From: Syncephalis plumigaleata
Lineage: Eukaryota; Zoopagomycota; Zoopagomycetes; Zoopagales; Piptocephalidaceae
DNA length: 64,000 bases
Assembly (NCBI GenBank): GCA_025201365.1
Contig: JAIXMF010000011.1
Coordinates: forward strand, 186,001 to 250,000
Direction of reading: 5' to 3'
Below the pieces are notes generated by a model. It ran no database searches. It had not been told where the DNA came from and was given only the letters and a program-made list of their open reading frames with translations. How positions within the stretch are numbered: the stretch's first letter is position 1; each line of letters begins with the position of its first letter. Position numbers and translations under genes: made by a program. Shown here piece by piece: positions 33,790-48,171 of this stretch.

Positions 33790-36700
33790 TCAAAGCGTTA
33801 GTAAACAGTTTCGATGTTGATATACAAACGCGCATCTCCACTTACAATGAGGTGTTTTCTTGCCGGCAGATGTTTTCGGTACACCGTATGAACAAACTAT
33901 TCGACTCTCGGATTCTATAGGCGTTTTTACATTTGGCTCAAGTAGTTCCAGATCCAGCTTGATATTATATGTTCTATTATCGCATGTCGTATAAATGAAT
34001 GAACATCGTATACGCGTAGTAAGCAACCTACCTGGATCGTCTAGTAATGAAATGACATCGCCCTCTTGTTCAAGATCAAACACTAGACAATCAATATGAT
34101 AATGTATCATTAATATTACGGATAGTGGTAAATAGTAAATAATATGTCACTTACATGGTTCATCTGCTCCTGACGTAATAAATGATTCTTATTACGATTC
34201 TCCACTAATAAGCAGTGATTAGTTAATGTAGTCAGCGTATACGTATATCGCATCCTATGGTCACATCTTTCTTACCGCAATTCATGCCAATTGTAACTTT
34301 GGGCATTGATAAATTCCATGTCTTGCCTTTATCGCTAATGGTACGTAGATAGCCCCATGGTCGTTGAGCAACATTCGATTGCTAGTACAAGCATAGACAA
34401 TGGTCAATGACAATGATTAGCAATAGTGTATATCACTCACAGATGCATCCTCGTTGCATGATTGCTGTTCCTGGCTGTTGGAACGTACGATATCACTTGG
34501 AGCAGAATGCGAGTCTGGAACATGGAATGTCGCATTGACACCAAGCTATTCATGTGGTATTCGTATTCGCTACATTGTTAGCAATTATGCAATAATATTC
34601 ATTAGCGTGTCATCATTTACCGATTGCGAAGATAAAAATGACGGTGTCAACGTATGATGAATCTCTTCAAACTTGAAACAAATAGCTATAAAGATGCACG
34701 TAGAAATAATTAGTTAGTGTATTAGTCGTTAACAATCACTTACGTTTATGCTCATCCCCTTTGTTAGGCGTAAAACCAATATATCACCATTACAAAGACG
34801 TATTGGCATATTTTGATCGAGTGGACAACCATTATGATGACATATTGTATTGCTATACGTATACTGTGATTAGTTAATGGATGCATGCACTAGTAATGAT
34901 TTACCTGATCATAGTAAAATACACGATATTACTTGCCTGCTTATTTCGCAATATAGATCAGAAAAGTATCGACTAGGTAATGAGACATCGAATGCTAAAT
35001 GTAACAATAATGTTGTTAGTATATGTACTTGTCAATACATTATGTAATCCTTATTACTTTGATTATCACCGATGAATATGGTAGACTTGTTTAGTGCAAA
35101 TTCCTCTTTGCTATAAGCTGTATCCTCGAGTAAGCAAAGTTTACCCCAACATAATGACGTCTCTTGCTGTTGACTAATGAATGTTCGCTTCATTGCTCGT
35201 TCGATATCCACGTCAATATGCGATGATATGATCGTGTCTAGAGGAATGCAGTTAGCCAGGTTTCCCTTCTATATTACTCGATATAATTACCGTTTGCTTT
35301 TCTTTTTCGATCATCAAGCTTTTCCTATTAATGTTGTCATGTTTATTTAATCATGTGTGTATATAAATGGTATTGGTACACTTACATTAAACATTTGATG
35401 ATCAAGCACCTCGACAATAGACATTCTATCGCTTGGTTTCATTTTAAGTGTACCAATGACCACGGGGCGCACTGTTATTGATTTGCATTGTTATATTAAG
35501 CATCATTCATTTATACATATCAATATAACTAGCTTACCTTTTTCTGGCACACTTATTGCACTGGCATCAGCCTTCCCTGTACGTAGATTGTCTGCCAGAG
35601 TAATATCAACGCATTTCATATGCATCCTAATCATTCAACACGTTAGATCCGACCATTACAGATATTGCGCGGTCACACAACACTTACAATTCTACCAGTA
35701 GTAATCCCAATGACCAAATATCTACATGTAATACACCGCGTTAGTCCATCAAATAGGGAGAATGACAGTGCAATTCTTACCAGCACTACTGTTGTAGTTG
35801 CCTTCCTCGTTACGAAGTGTATCGGTGAATATCTCTGGTGCCGCGTACAACTTTGTACCGCATACTGTTCGGGCACTCTCGAACATCTCGGTATGCTTTG
35901 CCACACCTACAAGAATAGTATCGTCATAAGTATTACTACTTCATGATGATGAGGATATGTCATTCTATATTGATACTCACCAAGATCAGCAATCTTGACC
36001 ACAACAGGTACGGTATCCGTTAGTAGAATATTCTATCATGTCAATATTAGTATTGTTTTGTGGATAATGAATCAATTCCCTCCTCCCTTATAGTATTACC
36101 TGTGGTTTAAGATCACGATGAATAACTTTTCTACGATGTAGATACTGATACGAGTACATAGCATTATTCGTTAGTATACGTTTAGTGCTTCTTCCTTACT
36201 CTACACTTACGGCAAGTCCCTCGCATATTTGTTTAAAATACGAGACACGCGTAGTCTCCGTGATATACGTAGTGGTATTGTACAGGCTCTCTAATGTTCC
36301 ACCTCGCATAAACTCGAGTATATATACGGCCGTATCGGGAAAGTCAATGTATCTGTAGAATTTTACGATATTCGGCTAGTTATACGATATCGGTTATTGC
36401 CATAATATCGTGTGGAACTAGTACAACTTACATGATCTAGATTCTTCCACACATTGACCTAATAACAAAGGAAGTAACAAAATATTAACTGTTATTATTA
36501 CTCATTATTATTATTACCACTAATCAGCTTACCTCTCGTTCGATAGCAGTACGTAGGAAATTCTCGGATAAAATATTGATTTTGATTATCTTGCAAGCGT
36601 ATATCGCCCCTATTAATCATGTTATCATTCTACTCTGCTCTACTTGTTTCCTCGTTAAACCTACTTGTTCTCTTTTCCTGCACTTTAATCACCGTAGCAA

Positions 36701-37636
36701 ATGAACCACTATTGATTTCATCATTAGGTATTAATGTCTCGCCTATTGTCGGATTGCATGGTCATGTCACTTACTTGCCCGCCTCGGAAATCAAATTGAA
36801 TTCTTCCTTGAGTTGTTGTGGAACCTGATTGCTACCATTTAGCAAGATTGCCAATATAATGTTTACTCCACTTACAACTCTATCGGAGAATCTGTCCGTA
36901 TTCAATAGCGGGCGAATAACGCATTGTAGCTTCGGTCGTAATGATCCATTATGCAATTCAACTAGTTGCAGTCATGTTAATGGCAATTCAATTGGCACCA
37001 TATCACGCAACTACTTACAAGTGGGATCAGTAAAGGTGATACACGTATTATCTAGGACAACTCGGTCCTGATAATAGGATACGCGGTCTTTATGGTTTAG
37101 GTACACGTCATTCTCACTGGTAATTATTTAGATATTTACTACTGACTAGACTATTACCAGTGGAACAATTGCCTACTCACCTCAAATTGGTAAACATGAT
37201 AATGTCAATCCATCTGATCTCGATGCTCGATGTGACTAGATAGCGTCAATGTTAATAGGGTTCATCATGCACACAAACACACACACATGCAAAGCAGCGC
37301 ACACTTACCAGGGTCAATCTAAACTTTGCTTTATTAAGGACGGGATCGTCGGTCTCGATAACGATATCGGCATCGGAATAGGCGCCAATGTAGATGCCCT
37401 TTTCCAATCGTCGACCATGGCATTGCACTCCACTCTGGCTTGTCGACATACTGAAGGGTTATCTTAGCCAAGACCCTACTTGCCTCATTGTGCTGACTCC
37501 CCACGAAGCAAAGCTCGTCTATACTCTGACTCGCTGCATCGTCATTATAATTGCTATGAGTCGTAGATAGTCGTCGAACTATATTGGTATTGGCCGGTAC
37601 CGAATATAATTGAGTCGCTTGTGTGTCGTCGTCCAT
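33790..37636 (-). CDS. Rad53/Chk2-like checkpoint kinase with N- and C-terminal FHA domains
   Basis: The gene has many short exons. The start MDDDTQATQLYS and nearby SQ pairs form a small SQ/TQ cluster, the target type of ATM/ATR kinases. An FHA domain follows (PWSTIGKG, IYIGAYSDADIVIE, ENDVYLNHKDRVSYY). The kinase runs from about 36760 to 35400: glycine loop NSGSFATVIK, Lys in AIYACKII, YLHRRKVIHRDLKPQN, KIADLGVAKH (DLG instead of DFG), CGTKLYAAPEIF, DIWSLGLLLVEL and LKMKPSDRMSIVEVLDH. A second FHA domain spans about 35200-34640 (CWGKLCLLEDTAYSKEEFA, STIFIGDN, DVSLPSRYFSDLYCEISRQ, MPIRLCNGDILVLRL). A possible third FHA-like region starts RPWGYLRTISDKGKTWNLS. FHA-kinase-FHA is the Rad53 layout for DNA damage and replication checkpoints. 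One base break lies near 37391-37405. Exact joins of the last small exons are uncertain. Confidence 0.85.
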
Positions 37637-40339
37637 CCGTGTTCTTTTTCTTTATAATATATATTGAGTGAGTGAGTGAGAGTGAGAGAAAGTGAGGAAG
37701 TGCGAGAGTTCAACGTTTTAACCCTTAAACTTTTGCTTATAGTAGTAACCAGCGATATCGATAACGAATTCTATCCGTAATTAAAAGAGAAAGCAATTAT
37801 AATAAATACCACAAGTTAGAATTGTCTCTTTATGTTATTGATTTGATTTCTTTGATAGTTTACAATTCAATGATATGTAGGTGATCAAGTGCATAGAAAT
37901 CGTCGTATTCATCGATAGTGCAACGGCGAGAATAGTATTCCTACTAGTGGTAGTAGTATAGTGGTGGTATAGTAGCCTACCTAGTGGCAGCAATAATCCT
38001 GACAATAGATACACTATGTGGCCACGTTCTTTACACTATAAGGACACTTTTTGTATATATTTACGAATAGGGTCAAACTGTTGGTAAAGAGAAACCCCGA
38101 CGACGGAAGTAAAAGCCAGACTAGCAGAGGCAAATGAATGAGATTCAGTCGCTGTTTATGTATTCTGTTCAAGACAATAATGGTAACAATAAAGGTGAAA
38201 GTCGCAGTAGCCACCACAAAGGAGCAATGCAAAAGTACTATCGTCTGAGAAGAGCTAATTGACAAACAAAGTGAATACAACAAGATGCGGTCGGAATATA
38301 GAAAGAACTGTAGTCAAGAATGGTGTAGCAGTAGGAGTAGCAGCAGCAAGAGTATGGTAATAATAGCACTAGTACAACAGCTGTAGTAGTTGTAGTAGCT
38401 GTTGTAGCTGTTGTAGGGTTGGTGGTATAGAGAAAGAATGAGGAAAAGAGAGAAATTATGTGTGCGTAAATGGGTGCGTAAATGGGTGTGTGTGATATAA
38501 GAATTTCTCTAATTATTCAACCGTTTTCACTATCACTTGCAGCGAAATACCAATGAATAGGCTGTGCCTCTGATAGATGAAAACATAGGAGAGACAACAA
38601 TTCATGACAGAGAGAGATAGACAGAGAGAGAACAGAGAGACAGAGGATTGGCGCTCACCTGACTCATACACTGATTATAATTAACATATATGTAAAAGTA
38701 TTTGCCATTACTATCGTTTGTAATAATCTTGATAGAGCAAAGAACGTACACACATATACATACATGCTATTTGTGGAATAATAACAACGGTTGAAATGGT
38801 CTATTGCATATCGATGCTTTGTGGCTGCATGAATATAAATATGCGTATACATTCCCAAATTAGATATCAGTATAGCAGCAATTCTTGGCTGATTAGTTTA
38901 TACAGCGGCTGCATACGTTTATGCCAAAGTAATTATTTACTACATATACAATACATGAACATACATAACATATACCGAGACTAGAACTAGCTGGCTATGT
39001 TGGCTATTGCCACTTGTGGAGGGAAAAAGGGGCTAGTGGGGATGTACACGCACGGATTCCATCCGATAAGCGTATATATTGTTCAAATGGCCATTATTAC
39101 TATTACTATTATCTTCTATATAGTTTGGCTACCATCTATCACCGATGAACTAGTAGCGTGTGCAAGGTAAGCGTGAATGAGCGAATAGTGTTACTAAGCG
39201 ATGTAGAATAGATCATTTACTCGAGAGAAAAGGGGAGGTGACATCAGTGTATTTGTCTATCTCTGTCTATCTTTGCCTATCTATCCGTCTATCTATCTAT
39301 CTCTATCTACAGGCTTAGAATAGTCGAGTTCAACATCAAGATGGCCCGTGTTGCTTTTCTCTTCTCAATTAGTATGAGACATGCTATATTGGTTAATCAG
39401 TGCCACATTGCGCATTCTATGCCTTGTTCACTTATTGGACGGTGCTTATTGATGCTTCGTAAAAAATTGTGACTGTTTCTCAATGCCATCCCCTTGTCTG
39501 TAAAAAGGAAGAGAAGAGAGAGAGAAGAAAGAAAGAAAGAAAATGCATCCCTTTGTGCGGCAGTTAGCATGCATACTAGGTCTGCACTCTACATTGGCAG
39601 TCTACAAGCTTAATTATTACTATTTGAGTTGCGCCATCAATCATTACAGTAACAGGATAGAGTACGAAAGGGAAATGGTGTAGGATATCTGAATGTTCAT
39701 GATCTACCATATTATCGCTACTCTCATTGATGTCGCATGCAAACCTACTTACCGGTTGAATGAATGTATATATATATATTAATTATACAACGGGAAGCAT
39801 GTCAATTCAAAGGAGTAGAATAGGATAGAATGAGGTATATATATGTGTGTACATGTGTGTATGTATATCATTTGTCCGTTTCGTTTATTCAACAAGAATA
39901 AGGGATGCAGCCATGCTGATGGTTTTTAGATAAAAGGGGATCGTCAACTGTTATTGTCGATATTCTACTACTACGGTTCAAGTGGTTTCATGGATTGCTC
40001 CGTAAAAAGTATCGGCTAAAAGCCCCGCCCATTAGAATGGCTACATTGTAATTACGGTTAACCAAAATGTATAACGTGTAATCCCGGTTATGCTTTATTT
40101 ATTAAGCTAGATCTTATGTATATTAATTGTTGCAACTGTTCTATTCAGGAGATATGTCGATTACAATTGGAAAAGGGGAAATCACAAGAATGATAGACGT
40201 AATGGTGCGGGATTATTGCAAACATCATTTTAGCAAACTGTTGATATTTTTATTACGTATGAGTAAGTAATAATATATATAGGATAAGATAATGATACGT
40301 GTAGCCGATAATGTGCTGTTTTATACTACTAATCAGATA
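37637..40339. other. Intergenic region between kinase start and myosin end
   Basis: The first 150 bases upstream of the kinase are purine-rich on the plus strand, that is pyrimidine-rich on its own strand. Purine-rich and GT-repeat stretches continue to about 38660. A possible spliced leader and short ORF at 39341-39472 are described separately. A (GAAA)n run sits near 39526-39541. No conserved gene recognised. Confidence 0.45.
39341..39472 (+). CDS. Possible 43-residue ORF behind a spliced-looking leader
   Basis: ATGGCC in a favourable context follows a splice-acceptor-like CTATCTACAG at 39303-39312; a matching donor-like AAGGTAAGCG occurs near 39165-39174. The ORF (MARVAFLFSISMRHAILV...) ends in TGA at 39470-39472 and has a hydrophobic start. 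I do not recognise it. The structure resembles a gene with a 5' UTR intron but may be chance. Confidence 0.2.
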   Translation: MARVAFLFSISMRHAILVNQCHIAHSMPCSLIGRCLLMLRKKL

Positions 40340-43300
40340 TTATGGAGAACCATAAACACGATCTAAACGCATCTTGAGTCGTTCTACTTCACGTTCAAGT
40401 CTACAATTGAAAAAGCAGGTTAGTATACTATGCTTACATCGTATAGCTATATCATTTAGACGTACCGTGATGCGCGTTCTTTCTGCTCGTTAGCTTCACG
40501 TTCAGCGCGACGTTTAGCCAATTGCAATGCACCCTCCGATGTTTCCTAATAATGAACACGTCAGTACCAGTCGTGTGTATGTGTGTATATGTGCATGTCG
40601 ATGATATTACGCGTATATGCGTGCCACCCCTCCTTCTATATCCTTTACTTACCAATTCTTCTAGTTGTGTTCGTGTACGTAACAAGCGCTGTTCAAGCTT
40701 CTCGATCTCTTCCTTGCCACGTTCCTTTGCCTTTTCACTCTCCGCGAGTTGGAACTGCAGGTCACGGACCATACGATCAGTCTTGCGTGCCGATCGAAGT
40801 GTTTCATTACGAATGCGCGCCTCGTTCTCCAGTTGGAATGTAATCGATTCCGCACGCGTCTCGATTCGTTGCGGTCTCATGGTAATGCTGCCAGTCTCCA
40901 ATTCAACAATACGTAGATTCAACTCTTTCGTTTGATTCTCTAATGCCACCTGTATATGGATAGATAGCAGGTAAACAGCAATTGTAATAATAAATCTGTT
41001 AGTTTCAAATCTATTCACGTACGCTTCACAGCCATCTTCTTAGCTATAATGCTAGTTAAACTAACCTTAGCACGTAGTAGTTCCTTGTTAATCTCTCGTT
41101 CCTTTAGCATTTCAGCATTGGTGGCCGCTGCTGCCGCTTCGCTCTTCTTGAGTCGAGTTGTTGCTTCGGCCGCCGCTGCTTGTTGCTGTTCTAGCATCTC
41201 GCGTAAATGAGCCGCTTCATGATCTCGTTCCGTAAGCGACTTCTCGACTGCTTCTCGTCCCATGTGAATCGTGTTAAAGTTATTGCCGATCTCGTCCAAG
41301 CGTTGTTGTAGGTGCTTCTTCGCTTTCTCGGCCAATTCACGCTTGGCCTCCGACTCCTCGAGTTGCAAACGGATATCGCCAAGTTGCGAGCGAAGCGTGC
41401 CGATCTGTCCTTGCAACTCGTCACGCTGTACGACTGTTTCATCATGAGTACGCTCGAGTTCGGCTAGACGGGTCTCCGCTTTAACGCGATCTTTTTGCAC
41501 GGATGTCGCGTTTAACTCGGCCGCTTCCAATTGATTGTGTAGATCGTCGATCTCCGCCTCCAAGTCGTGTTGTACCTCGCGCAGATTCACCAGTGTCGAG
41601 CGTTCTCGTTCCAGCTCTTCGGTAATCGTCTTTAGCTCATTCTGGTACATGGTACGCATCGTCTCGGTGTTTGTGTCTTTCTCGTCGAGTTCCTTTTGGA
41701 ATTTAATAATGCCCTCCTCGACCTCTTGCTGTAATCGCTCGCGAATAACATTCACGTCGGCCAGTGTAATGGCGTCATCATCGATACGATCTTGCAACTG
41801 CATCACCTTCTCTTCAAGGGCACGCGCACGTTCCTCGGCCACGTGACGATCGGCAAGCGCTTTACGCATCGATTCTTCCGTGTCCTTGAGCTGTTGCAGC
41901 ACGTACGCCTCGTTCTTCTCCGCCTTCGAACGTGCCAGCTCTGCCTCCTCCATTCGTGTCATAATCGACTCGATCTTGTCGCGATAAACCTTGACCGAAT
42001 CTGTCATCTCGGCGGATTTGACCATTTCAACGTCCAAGTGAAGACGTAGCTCGGCGAGTTCGGCCTCCAATTTCTGTCGCGCTGCTGCTTCCTCGCCCTT
42101 TGCCACGATCTCCACTTCGAGTTCACTCTTTAGCCTTTGCGTTTCTTGGAGTAACTCGCTACGCTGTCGTTCCAGTGTTTCAGCCTCGCGTCGTTGATCC
42201 TCCAACTCCTGTTGAGCCAATTTCTGCGCAACTAGCAATGCTCGTTTCGATTCCTCTAGTTTCTCCAATTGCGCGGCATGCTCGGACGTATCTTGCGCAC
42301 TCACGTTGTTGAATTCTATCGTGTTACGCGCTGCCTCTAGTTCCGCGCGAGCCTCCTCCTCGCGGGCAAGCTGCTCACGAATTCGATTCAATTCGGCGTT
42401 AAGACGATCATTCGACTGTTGTAGCGCGGCACGTGATTGTCCGTCATCTAGCTCGGCTTGCAGATCAGCTACACGCATCTCGAGTTGTTTGCGTGATCGC
42501 TCGTTGGCATCGAGTTGCATCTCGAGTTGCTCCAGTTCACTTTGTAGCGTGTTGGATTTACGCTCATGTCGACGGGCTAATTCTTCGAAGTTGCGACGTG
42601 CCACTTCCTCCTCCTCCAATCGTTCGCGTAATCCTCGCAAGGTGGCTTCCGTAAGCTGTTTGGCCTTTTCCAAGTCGGATTTGGAACGAATCGATAGATC
42701 CGCCGCCGATGTCACGTCCTCCAGCTGCTCCTCCAGCTTCTTCTTGGCCAATAAAAGCTCCTCCTTGCTAGCTATCTCCGCGTCAAGTCTTTCTCCTAGT
42801 GAGTTGACCTCCTTGAGTAGCAAGCGTCGTGTCTCCTCCAGTTGACTATCCTTGGTTAGCACGTCCGACTCGAATAGCTCTTGTTGCTCGACAATACGCG
42901 CTTCAAGTTCATGGCGTAATTCCTCCGATTTACGCCGAGCTGCCTCTTCCTCGACCAATCGAGCGCGTAACTCGGCAATGTCATTCTCCAAGCGACGCTT
43001 CACCTTCTCCACCTCTAGCTTGTTCTGACCGCCATCACTCATCTCGTTGATGAGACCACGAAGCTCAGATTCAAGCTCGGCTTTGGCTCGACGTACCGTC
43101 ATCAAATGCTGCTCCTTTTCCTCTAATTGTCCTTGGAGCGTCTCCATGGCCGATTGCATTTTACGTACACCGGAATCGGCTAGTTCGCGAGCTTGACGTT
43201 CGGCCGATAGCTGCTCGTTAATGGTGGCCAATTGCGACTCGATCTGCTTGACTATCTTCTCGGCCGCACGAGCTACACTGTGTTCACGTTCAATTTCATG

Positions 43301-46300
43301 ACGCAAATCCTCCGCTTCTGACGTGAGACGAATACGTGTCTTCTCGAGAACTTCACACTGACGCTCTAGTTCGCCGTAGCGTTCGAGTAATTCGCCATGC
43401 TCGCTCTCTAGTCGACGTTTGGCCTCTGCTAGATCGCCGCTCTTATCCTTCACTTCCGACGAGAAACGAGCGTTTAGATTGTCGTACTCGACCGATTTAG
43501 CTGCCAATCGCTGGTACACTTCTGCTCGCGTGGATTCCTCCTCCTCGAGTCGAGCTTGTAGATCCGCCACCTCGATGGCCAGTTCTTTTTCATAGTTTCA
43601 AGTGAGCTACGACGACGGATTTCATCCTCCAACTCGTTGCGTGCCGATTCCAATTGCTTTTGCAATGAGTTGCGCTCGCGTTCTAGCCGAGCAAGCATCG
43701 ACTCGTTTTCATCGTTGCGTGCATTCAACATAATGTACTGCTGCTCGTGATGCTCCTTCGATTGGCGAGTCTCCGTAAGCTGCGTCTCCAGCTGGTTGAT
43801 GCGGTCATTGGCCGTTTCGAGCGATGACTCGATGGCTCGCTTCTCTCTTTCCAACTGCAAACGACTGCTTTCACTTTCATCGACCAGTCGTTGCAGTTCC
43901 GTAGCCCGCTTATCGAGCATGGATTTGTTGCGTGTAAGACCCTCGGATTCACGTCGAGTCTCCTCCATTTGCGTGTGCAACTCATCAATGAGCTGTTGAT
44001 GTTTGCGTCGAGTATCCTCGAGCGCTTCTTGCGAGGCAGCCAATTGAGCGCGTAACTCCATCATATCAGCCTCGCGAATTCGACGAAGCTCATTTTGTCG
44101 TGATTCCTCGTCACCTCGCGCCTCCAATAGTGTGCGTAGCTCATTGATTTCCTCTTCCACTCGTTGTTTACGCGCGACAATCTTATTACGCTCCTCCTTC
44201 TCGATCTCCAACTCACTTTGGAGTGCTTCCACGCGGAGTGCCAACTCTCGTCGTTGCTTATCCACTTGTTCACGACCGCTACGTTCGTTTTGCAGCTGAC
44301 TATTTAGCGAGGTGATCTCTGCTTCACGTCGCGCCAATGACTGTTCCACGTTGCTCTTGGCGGTCGTTAATTCGGCCAACGCTTCACGGGCTTGTTTGAT
44401 GTCGTTCTGCACCGATGTATTCCTTAGTTCCACGACCTCGTGTTCACTTTCACGCTGTGCAAGCTTGTCGTTTATCTGCTTCACCTCGATTTGTAGTTGC
44501 TGCTTCATTTTGATCAAATTCGCCTCTCTGGCCGCACTCTCCTCGAGGATTGTTTCAAATCAGTCAAACGAGTCTCGACGGATTTCCTCTCGTTGATGGC
44601 GCGTGCAGCGAGATCGGCCTCAGCTTGAACCTCACTCATAAGCTGTTGTATACGCTGGTCTTTGGCGGTACGTTCGCGTTCAAGACGTTCCATCTGAGCA
44701 ATTTGATCGTCGTGCTCTTGGCGAAGACTGGCCAACTCCCGTTCAAGACGCTCCTTGGCAGCATTGGCTTCCTCCAGACGAGCTTCGAGTGCCTCGAGTT
44801 CCGCGGTAACATCACGCAGGGATTCTTGCAAGCGTACCTCTGTCTCTTGTTTACGCTTCAGTATCTCCTCCTGATCGAGCGCTGCATTTCTCTCGGCCGT
44901 AAGCGTTTCCTCCAGTTGACGTTTCTCCGTTTCAAGCTTGGTTCGTTGCAGTTCAAGCTGGCTTCTTTCATCGCCTTCACGCTTGACCTTCTCCTCGAGA
45001 TCGCGTATGAGTGCTTCGCGTTTCTTTAGCTCCTCATCGGTACGCGTTACGTTAAGCAACGGCTTGACCTTCGAGTACAGTCTCCACCAAGCCCATTCAC
45101 GAAGACGTACATAGACGCGCGCGTTCTTTTGAATGGTTTGAATCGCCAATAGCTGGTTCTTCTTACGTAGATGTTTACGACGTGCAAGGTAGCCACGACA
45201 CAATGCCTGGAAATTGCCAATGATACTTGACAGCTTTATGTCTCGGATCTCTTCCAGTTCGGCCAACTAAAATAAATCGTAATTAGCGACATTCCTTCTA
45301 CTTATGTACGTATAACATAAAATCATCGCTACTTACCACGCCAGCACGGAAGAACACTTTACTCGTACCGATACGATAATGACTTGGATCCAACTGCATT
45401 GCTTCTAGTAGTTTCTGTGCTGCACGTTTGCCATCCATAAAACCGCGCTGTATAACACCCGGTGCAAGAATCTCGTAGCGTTGTCGGAATTCCGCGAATA
45501 CCAATCGATTTGGAAAACCAGCTCGACAGATTCGAATACCCTCGAGTACACCATTGCATCGAAGTTGATCCAACACTAGTGGCACGTTGATCCTTGCTGG
45601 TTTCTTCTCCTCATTGGGTAGGATACATCGTACAAAGTGCGGTTGCGTAGCGTAGAGTTGCTGCATCAACGAGGACAATTGCTCCTTGTACTTTTGGCCC
45701 ACAGTACGGAAGACGCCCTTCTTCGCACGATTCTTAGTACTCCAATCGATGGTTTCCTCGAGGTAATCGGTAAATAGCGAGGCAACGTAACGTTCAGTCG
45801 ACTTGGCTAGCAAGCGTGTAATATTATCGTTCAATGGATCCTTATTCTTGTCGAGCCATCCCACTGTATTGTACTCGACTTTGGAGGCATAATGTTTAAG
45901 CACGAAACCATCCTTGAATCGAAGTGGCTCATATAGACCGGTCTTATCCTTCCAGATGGCGTGTAACTTTTCCGTGAATGTCTTATCGCTAGCTTGTGGC
46001 ATAACGCATTCCTCGTCAAGACACGACAGAATACCGATGGGCTAATTTGATTATTGCAATAGTAATAAATCAGTATGCTGACATCTAATAATGACGACAT
46101 TTACTTACATTTGCCTTTTCAATCAAATTGATAGTAGGCTGTAAATCTAGACCGAAATCAATGAATTTCCATTCAATACCTTCACGCTTGTATTCCTCTT
46201 GTTCCAATACGAACATGTGATGATTGAAGAATTGTTGCAACTTTTCATTGGTGTAATTGATGTTAAGCTGTTCGAAACTATTTGTCTACAAAAAGACAAT

Positions 46301-48171
46301 GGTAAGCATTTCTTCTTTCTTTAACTAGTACTACTATTCTTGTTACCTCGAATATCTCGAAACCAGCAATATCTAATACACCGATAAATGTCGATTTGCC
46401 CGTCGGTCGGTCCATGGCAATATTGTTACGCTCTACTAGTTGGCCGAACATCCTCTCGTAGAGTGCACGCGCCAATGCTTCAATGGAGAAGTTGACCTGT
46501 GAGACATTACGCGCTTGTGTTACCCAGTCACGTCCAGCCTTAATCTTTGGTCGTAGTAGACCGCGAACAAACTCGGACACTGGAATGCCAAGTACGTGAC
46601 ACACTCGCTCTGCCACCGAGGTATCATTCATTTGCGCTTGATCCGTGGCATTGCCCGTGACACTGAGATTGCCGAGATGTAGAATGGCGGCAACAACACG
46701 GAATAGGTCGTGCTGCTCCTCACGCGTGAATCCCATAACCTCCATCGATTTCTAGTATAAATGAGTAAACGAGTTCAATTTGTTTGTGTAGACTAAACAC
46801 GTAGTGCAGCACATATTATACATACCAAAACATTCTTGAATTCTTCGGTATCATCCACACCATCAATAATCTTACGTGAATTCTTTACATAGGCATAGTC
46901 ATCTACGGTGCCATCCAGTAATAATGGATCTAATCATCACACACACACACGAATAGTATAGATATAGTTAGAATTAAGTAGAATGCCATACATTGTTATA
47001 GAAGTAGCAGTAGCAGTACTCACCTTTAATGGAAGCATCGGTAGTTTTGAGTAGCTGATAAAAGATGTGGAAATTACGCTCCTTCGGTGTTTGATGCGTA
47101 ACGCGTGACTTCTCCAATAGATAACGCTCGATATTGGCACCGGCAATCTGACCTGCCGTATTGAATTCAATACGAATAAATTTACCCTAATAAATATCGA
47201 TTGAATTAGCATTGCTGACTAGTCGTTAATAGTCACCACTTACGAAACGAGATGAATTGTTGTTCCTTATTGACTGAGCATTACCGAATGCTTCTAGAAT
47301 AGGATTTGCCTGAAGAATTTGCTGCTCTAATCCGTTGCCTGCATGCGCGGTTGATCGTTCACTCGCAATGGATGTAAGATACTGAATCACCTTTTTCGTA
47401 TTCTCTGTTTTACCGGCACCAGATTCACCACTGTAATCAAGGCGGTGTTAATCATCATAATGCGGCATGTTATATCACACTTACGTAATGAGAATAGATT
47501 GATTTTCACGATCTTGCAACATATCATGGTAAGCGGCATCTGATATAGCGAATACATGAGGTGGCATCTCATTACGTTTACGATTCTTGTATGAGGCCAC
47601 TACCGAGTCGGAATAAATGGGAAGACGATGATACGGATTGACCGCTACCAAGAACAGACCGGAATAAGTCTAGAGGAGACGAGAATGAACATCGACTACA
47701 AATTAGTAACTAGTAACAATGATTGCAAACGCTTATGCATTCCCTACATAGATGAGATTGGATAGATAGCGTAGTCGAAGATTATGCACGACAGATGCCT
47801 CATTCAGGTAGGTTAGATCGGCCATATCCTCCACTTTATCGAATTTAGGTGGATTCATTTCTCCGTCTGATTAATGTGAACACGACGTAACTAGAGAGAA
47901 ACAATACATCATAGTTAGATTAATCTAGTAGTATGACTAGTGATCATTTGATTACAATGTCACTTACCTCGTCATTATTCAGTTGAACATCAACTTCCTC
48001 GCCATTTTCACGCGTAATATAACCAGCGATATAGCCTTCACGCTTATCTTCAACCCATACCCAGCGTTTCTCGGCAAATGCAGCCATGGCCACCGCATCT
48101 TGTGACGCTTGATCCGACAAAGGCGACAATCGCAGTAGGCCAGACCGGCCAATGGATCCACGAATAGACAT
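40340..48171 (-). CDS. Myosin II heavy chain
   Basis: Thirteen exons in transcript order: 48171-47968, 47890-47748, 47669-47485, 47430-47244, 47186-47024, 46929-46826, 46751-46347, 46285-46109, 46041-45337, 45266-41066, 40949-40653, 40545-40466 and 40400-40340; about 2304 residues. The motor (about 758 residues) shows P-loop [13 protein letters not shown], switch I NNNSSRFGKF, switch [11 protein letters not shown] followed by [20 protein letters not shown], actin-binding [20 protein letters not shown] and reactive-thiol region [21 protein letters not shown]-type neck ([15 protein letters not shown]) and a coiled coil of about 1500 residues follow, as in fungal cytokinetic myosins. One base seems lost in each of three homopolymers (47858-47860, 44548-44550, 43584-43590); exon lengths become multiples of three only when these are counted. 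It drives ring contraction in cytokinesis in known fungi. Confidence 0.95.

Noticed and set aside
40978-41036. Read-through end of the myosin exon ([14 protein letters not shown])
   Set aside because: A GTTAGT donor after 41066 joins in phase to the acceptor at 40950, giving ELLRAK then [11 protein letters not shown], the expected tail sequence.
41535-45029. Long plus-strand ORFs opposite the myosin tail (up to 179 codons)
   Set aside because: They are shadows of the coiled-coil codons on the other strand, rich in Ser/Arg/Leu by complement of Glu/Lys/Leu codons.
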